A stretch of DNA of 64,000 nucleotides from Blattamonas nauphoetae (lineage: Eukaryota > Preaxostyla > Oxymonadida), in contig JARBJD010000129.1 in assembly GCA_033064195.1 (NCBI GenBank), forward strand, positions 1 through 64,000. Direction: 5' to 3'. The notes beneath the pieces are model-generated. The model worked only from the letters and a program-made list of their open reading frames with translations. It did no database searches and was not told where the DNA came from. Within the stretch, counting starts at the first letter, position 1. Each line of letters begins with the position of its first letter. Positions 59,794-64,000 of the stretch are shown here, piece by piece. Made by a program: the position numbers and the translations under genes.

Positions 59794-61293
59794 TCATTCT
59801 TCGACGAGCTCTTTCATGTCTGCTTCGCTTGAGGCGGGGGCGTTCTTGTACAGTCTCATGACAACTGACGGAGTCATCCGAGAAAACTCCCACATTTCAT
59901 TTTCTTTCCCTTCCTCGTTTGAATACACAATAATGTGTGTGAACGTCATCTCCGTCGTCGTTCGCACAAACGGGACAATCGGGGATTCTTCACCGAACAG
60001 CTTCGCAATACTTTCCACTTTCGAGACGTCAAACACGCGGCCCAATCGATGTCCGCGGGCGGTTTTGATGAACATTCCACAAGCTGACCCACACCGTCCG
60101 TCGGTGAGCATGATAATGTTTTCGGGGGTGAAAAGTGGCGTCGTTCTTTTAAGGAGAGCTCTGCTCCAGTACTTCTGAAGTGATGATCCAATCCAATCAT
60201 CTGCCCCGTCGAAAAGATATCGTTTGGAATATCTTCGTTCGTATTCTGTTCCGTTAATGTGGGTGAACATCTTCATGACACGATCCTTCGTCATATTCGT
60301 TGGTTTAAAGGTTATGGGGTCGAGGAGGGGGTTGGAAGTAGCAGCTGTAAAATCTTCGAACATATCATGCCACGGGGTGACCTGATGATCCATCTGGAAA
60401 GTGTGCGGGATTCGATTGGGCCAGAGGAGCTCCATCATTTGAATTATAAGCCTCATGTCGCCACCTCCATTCCCACGTAAATCAAGAATGAGTTTATCGC
60501 ATTTTTTGGCCAGAATTCCTTTCAGAGATTGGACAAAGGCTTTGGCTGTTCCATTTTCTTCTTCATCGAACGAGTCGATGTGTAAATAGCCGATTTTCTC
60601 TGAGGGAATTACAGAAGATGTAATGCTGAATTCAGACGTGATAATGGGAGTGAAATAATCAGAGTTGGATTGTGGGGGTGGGATCGAGTTGTTCGTCGAT
60701 GAGATGAGTTGTCGGGCAGGGGACAGGACATCCTGGATGATGTTTTTGTTCTTCCGGAGAATGTCATCGAATGATAGAGCCGGTGCTTGAGTTGTGGACT
60801 GATTGTTCATGATTTTCAGAGGGCAAAATTCCTCGAGATCGGTGATGGACTCATCAGTGCCGATATAAACACCAAACGGCACAGAAACTATTTTCTGTTC
60901 CCCATTTGTCAGAGTAACCATCATTTTGACTTCTGCAGTTTGGGGTTTCAGAGCAGTTCGGGCGACAAAATCGCTTAGAATGGCTCGGTTGAATCGATTC
61001 GTTTTTCTTTTTGCGGCAACAACATTCTCCTCTGCCCAATCTGAGAGCACGTCGAATGGTGTTTTTGTTGGGTCAAACTCTTGGTGCAGGGATAGATTGT
61101 GAACTTTTGCTCCAATCAGATCAAAGCCAAGTTTCTTGTTTGAGTCTTCTGAAAGGCTTGGGAATGCACTAAATTCCCGTAGAACTAAGATGGGAGGGTT
61201 CGTTGTTTCAATCGAGAGGTCATACGGGAAGTATTGCAGGAAGACTTTTTCACATGGTGCAATAAACTGGAGATGAGCATCCATGTCGGCCAT
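59794..61293 (-). CDS. S41 family peptidase, N-terminus missing
   Basis: A 499-residue open frame from ATG 61293. It carries the S41 (C-terminal processing/tricorn core) signatures: KIGYLHIDSF as the entry strand, KCDKLILDLRGNGGGDMRLI with the oxyanion-loop glycines, and IIMLTDGRCGSACGMFIKTA, whose Ser in GSAC is the catalytic nucleophile. The N-terminal region contains DAHLQFIAPCEKVFLQYFPY, which in the family normally follows ~60-100 residues including a secretion signal. Here that part is absent, and the upstream DNA instead encodes a SPRY-like fragment in a different frame. The gene is therefore either 5'-truncated or has an unseen first exon. Such peptidases are usually secreted; no signal peptide is visible. 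The C-terminus is acidic (SSEADMKELVEE). Confidence 0.7.
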   Translation of the reverse strand: MADMDAHLQFIAPCEKVFLQYFPYDLSIETTNPPILVLREFSAFPSLSEDSNKKLGFDLIGAKVHNLSLHQEFDPTKTPFDVLSDWAEENVVAAKRKTNRFNRAILSDFVARTALKPQTAEVKMMVTLTNGEQKIVSVPFGVYIGTDESITDLEEFCPLKIMNNQSTTQAPALSFDDILRKNKNIIQDVLSPARQLISSTNNSIPPPQSNSDYFTPIITSEFSITSSVIPSEKIGYLHIDSFDEEENGTAKAFVQSLKGILAKKCDKLILDLRGNGGGDMRLIIQMMELLWPNRIPHTFQMDHQVTPWHDMFEDFTAATSNPLLDPITFKPTNMTKDRVMKMFTHINGTEYERRYSKRYLFDGADDWIGSSLQKYWSRALLKRTTPLFTPENIIMLTDGRCGSACGMFIKTARGHRLGRVFDVSKVESIAKLFGEESPIVPFVRTTTEMTFTHIIVYSNEEGKENEMWEFSRMTPSVVMRLYKNAPASSEADMKELVEE

Positions 61294-61675
61294 TCACGAA
61301 GAATTGGAGAGTTCGTGGTTCTGAGTCCATGTTAAACTCCATCCGAACACAGTAACCATCCTCGGTACCGTATGGGGACAATTGATTTCTCAGAAGTTGA
61401 GTGGATCTGGTGTTGACATAAAGATCCCCAGAAGTACTCAAAGAAATAGAATCTGAAGAAATGAGAACGAGCGGAACATACCTTTCACTTCACATCCAAG
61501 TGTTTGACGGAGAACTGGCATCAGAGCATTGTATCGTTGAACACCAAAGAAAGCCGATCCTGAACACAATCAGGAGGAGAATGAGTAAACCATGATCATC
61601 GTTGAGAATGGTGAAAGTGACAGAGACGATTCCATGAGAGATTGGAAGATCGAGGAGAAACGTGGAATCTCGAAC
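61286..61675 (-). pseudogene. SPRY-like gene fragment with tiny introns
   Basis: Three exon pieces read leftward. One ends HGIVSVTFTILNDDH before a 31-base GT-AG stretch (61590-61560). Next is GSAFFGVQRYNALMPVLRQT up to a 29-base GT-AG stretch (61482-61454). Then DSISLSTSGDLYVNTRSTQL runs to NMDSEPRTLQFFVNGRHG, the hallmark strand of SPRY domains. Both removals are in frame and rejoin motifs typical of the SPRY proteins of this lineage. After NGRHG the frame loses similarity and soon stops, and the S41 peptidase frame begins there. It looks like the 3' part of a SPRY gene fused by recombination to the peptidase. No start for it is evident upstream. Confidence 0.55.
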
Positions 61676-61699
61676 GAGTTCATAGAAGCCATACAGTCC

Positions 61700-62690
61700 T
61701 TTCCAAAAAGTTGATCAGGTGTTCCAAAAAGATGACTGATCGACTGGATACCCTCGCCCATAATACTCTTTCTCGTGTCAGGACCACTTTCTCCGTTAAC
61801 CTCATATCTCTTTTTTGTGTGCATACATGGACAGATCGTGACTTGAAAGAGGGTATGTCTTCTTTGTGGAGGGAACAAAACACACTTTGTCGAGATTTTT
61901 TGTCGTTTGTTTTCCGTCATGTTTTTGCTCTCACTATTCGTCCTTATCTCTAACAGGGCAAGATAATTCATTAAAATGTGAAATTACTCGGCAGTTTGCT
62001 TTTTCATCGCTGTTAAATACATATTTTCAGATGAAGAGAACTCATCCATTCCAAAGCAAGAATTGGGTGCGTATGTCAATTCTTAGCTCTTTTCTCTTCG
62101 TCCTTCTTCATAGTCACGACTTCTGGACGCCACTTCAAATGTGTTTTCCAGTTCCGAATGCACTACCTGCCTGTAATGACCACAAGAACGCTGATCCCGA
62201 TTCTCTCTCTTCAACAACTTAACGTTGACTTTCGCATGTTTTCTCTCTTATTTTAATCATGTTATTCAGGAATCACAAACAATACTTCCGAGAGAGGAAG
62301 CATTACAAGAATTTCTTCCCATACTTTGAAAAGCCGTCATTTCACTGCAAATATACATTTTTATGCTTGATTTCACTTGTCAAAATGTTTATTCCCTTCT
62401 ATTATTCTCGTATTTCTTTTTTTTCTCGGTTTCAATACATATTCATCTCATAACTTCCACTTCACTAAATTGTTGTTCGGATCTTTTGATGGACATGTGA
62501 TGTTTTTTGGCACTTTGCATTTTTGTGACATCGACATTCGTTTATTCTCATTTTTGCTCTCAAAACTACTGTACAAATTTTTCTTACTCGTCATTTCACT
62601 TCGACTACTTTTTCCCATTTTCTGCAACTACCAGTGAACAAAACTGAAAATGAAGTGGACCAAACATCACTTCACTGAACAAAGAATTCG
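61700..62690. other. No recognisable gene
   Basis: AT-rich intergenic sequence. The open frames here are short and hydrophobic because of T-richness (62259-62637). The left end of the transposon should lie near 62640-62690, but I could not define its inverted repeat. Confidence 0.4.
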
Positions 62691-62695
62691 ATTCC

Positions 62696-63961
62696 TTACA
62701 TATCCTCTCGCCTTACTGCTCGAGGCCACTGAACCGCTCGACAACTTTCAATGCATCTGAAGACTTCATCAGGAGAGATCTGCGAAAATGCTTCACGAAT
62801 CTGATCCAAAAAGTGATTCTCTCCTTGCCAGTCACGAATTTGTGCTTCCACTCTGTTTTTCCAGAAGCCAAAGACATTTTCGATGGGATTCAGGTCTGGA
62901 CTGTAAGCGGCGTTGTACAGAATTCGTTGATTTGCCTCGAGAACGATGTTCTGAGTGGCCACATGGTGTATTCCGGCGTTGTCCAGGATAAGAACCCATC
63001 TACGTCGAGCTGTGTTGGTTTCAAGGAGTCTCCTGAGATATGCTTCGAAGACATCGGCAGTGATTGGACCTCGAATGAGCTCTGTGTGACCAACTCCATT
63101 GGGTGAGATTGACGTAATCGCGGTCAACGAAACGAAATTGGTCGGTCTTGCGACGAGTGGAGCCCTGCCAACTTCAGCCCATCCGTATCTCCGCACGCAT
63201 TCGATGTTCCATAATGTTTCGTCCAAGAAGATTGGAAACCATCCGTCGCGGATGTGAGCCATCGCATTTTGGATGAAAGCCACGCGAGCATTCTTGTTTT
63301 CTTCTGTGTTGGCCGCTGGAGCTCTCACTCTGACACGTTTGAAGGAGAATAGAGGCATGTCTCGGTTTACTTCATTCCGCTGTGACAACATCCGAAAGAC
63401 TGTTGTTGGGCTTGTCTGGTGACCTTGCGCGCTGAGATGTGCCGCCATCTCTCTGAGAGTTCGCTGTCCGTCCTCCTGGAGCAGCCGTCTAACTTCCTGA
63501 TTGCGGAACCTGTCGTTCCTTCGATCCGGTCTGCCTCTTCGTGGAAGATTGTGAGTAATTGATTCGCCTCGGCGAAGTTGTCGAATGAAGCGAGTTGTTG
63601 TTGGGACAGTGAGCGTTACCCGTTGCGCATACCACGTGACTGATTTTGTCTCTCCATTCTCACGATACAGGAGCGTCAGTCGGACTCTCTTTTCAGGTGT
63701 GGCTGGAGTGTATGGTCGATGGAGGATTGGTAGAAGTGGTACCAGAGGCGGAGGCGGAGGTGGAGGAGGAGGGGCCAACGCTTCGTACATGTCTACCTCA
63801 GCATGAAGGGCTTGCTGATTAATTTGTGGCGGCTCTGGTTGTGGCTGAATTTGGTACTGATGAAGTTGCGGAACGTAGTTTATTGCATTGTCTTGTTCTA
63901 ATGGATTGCGCAGATCAAGATAAAGTGGATTTGGAAGAGCGTTTCCATCGTAGAAGTTCAT
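62696..63961 (-). CDS. Tc1/mariner-type transposase (DDE_3), apparently intact
   Basis: A complete 421-residue frame from ATG 63961. The N-terminus carries a Gln/Pro-rich stretch and a run of nine prolines (residues ~70-80). It then has a helix-turn-helix region (TVPTTTRFIRQLRRGESITH, followed by the basic LPRRGRPDRRNDRF and a second HTH with LREMAAHLSAQGHQTSPTTV). The catalytic core is whole: FLDETLWNIECV (first Asp), WVLILDNAGIHHV (second Asp) and YSPDLNPIENVFGFWKN (Glu). Thirty-three residues separate the second Asp from the Glu, one fewer than in Tc1. This places it in the IS630-Tc1-mariner superfamily. The right element end lies outside the window or in its last 39 bases. With all motifs intact it could be active. 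Confidence 0.85.
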   Translation of the reverse strand: MNFYDGNALPNPLYLDLRNPLEQDNAINYVPQLHQYQIQPQPEPPQINQQALHAEVDMYEALAPPPPPPPPPLVPLLPILHRPYTPATPEKRVRLTLLYRENGETKSVTWYAQRVTLTVPTTTRFIRQLRRGESITHNLPRRGRPDRRNDRFRNQEVRRLLQEDGQRTLREMAAHLSAQGHQTSPTTVFRMLSQRNEVNRDMPLFSFKRVRVRAPAANTEENKNARVAFIQNAMAHIRDGWFPIFLDETLWNIECVRRYGWAEVGRAPLVARPTNFVSLTAITSISPNGVGHTELIRGPITADVFEAYLRRLLETNTARRRWVLILDNAGIHHVATQNIVLEANQRILYNAAYSPDLNPIENVFGFWKNRVEAQIRDWQGENHFLDQIREAFSQISPDEVFRCIESCRAVQWPRAVRREDM

Positions 63962-64000
63962 GGAAGAGAACGATCGAAAATGGATGGATTGGCTTCGAGA

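Noticed and set aside
1-64000. CRISPR arrays, rRNA genes or prophage
   Set aside because: No regularly spaced repeats, rRNA core sequences or phage genes are visible; gene structure is eukaryotic.

Overview
The window looks like chromosomal DNA of an anaerobic protist, most likely an oxymonad (Preaxostyla, Metamonada) close to Blattamonas. This is inferred from: the standard genetic code with TAA, TAG and TGA all used as stops; GT-AG introns, many of them very short; closely packed genes on both strands; a tRNA-Tyr with an intron; and multi-copy protein families (parallel-beta-helix receptors, receptor pseudokinases, SPRY-like repeat proteins, armadillo-like helical proteins) that I associate with that lineage. 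The assignment rests on recall, not on a search.

Layout. 1-15 kb is a decayed, repeat-rich zone. It holds two broken minus-strand receptor genes (5.5-10.4 kb; 11.4-13.3 kb, the latter with a kinase tail), a ~250 bp inverted repeat pair bracketing the first (5171-5425 / 10868-11107), a ~530 bp dispersed repeat in two direct copies (1932-2458, 14137-14680) plus a reversed fragment, and a small palindromic-ended element. At 15.8-16.6 kb lies a broken pogo-like transposase. 17.7-26.3 kb is a large surface receptor gene: signal peptide, beta-helix ectodomain, one membrane segment, pseudokinase. 27.3-33.9 kb holds an armadillo-like family gene, a five-exon 7TM protein and a coiled-coil/SPRY-like gene with a duplicated exon. 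34.3-38.6 kb is a second large receptor without a kinase. 38.9-49.5 kb holds an armadillo-like gene, a small beta-helix surface protein, another 7TM protein, a Jupiter/HN1-like small protein, two unknown genes and an inositol polyphosphate kinase. 49.7-58.2 kb is one 2,831-residue P-loop protein. The end carries tRNA-Tyr, a small unknown gene, an S41 peptidase joined to a SPRY fragment, and an intact Tc1/mariner-type transposase.

The most interesting result is a pair of related insertions (17712-19398, 1687 bp; 37113-37633, 521 bp). They share ~100 bp at each end, begin CAGGC and end GCCTG, and have perfect 8-bp target duplications. Each interrupts a receptor gene between two codons. Removing the element plus one duplication rejoins the reading frame exactly; in one case this recovers the missing signal peptide. 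Both also carry candidate splice sites that would remove most of the element in frame, so they may be hAT-like introner-type elements.
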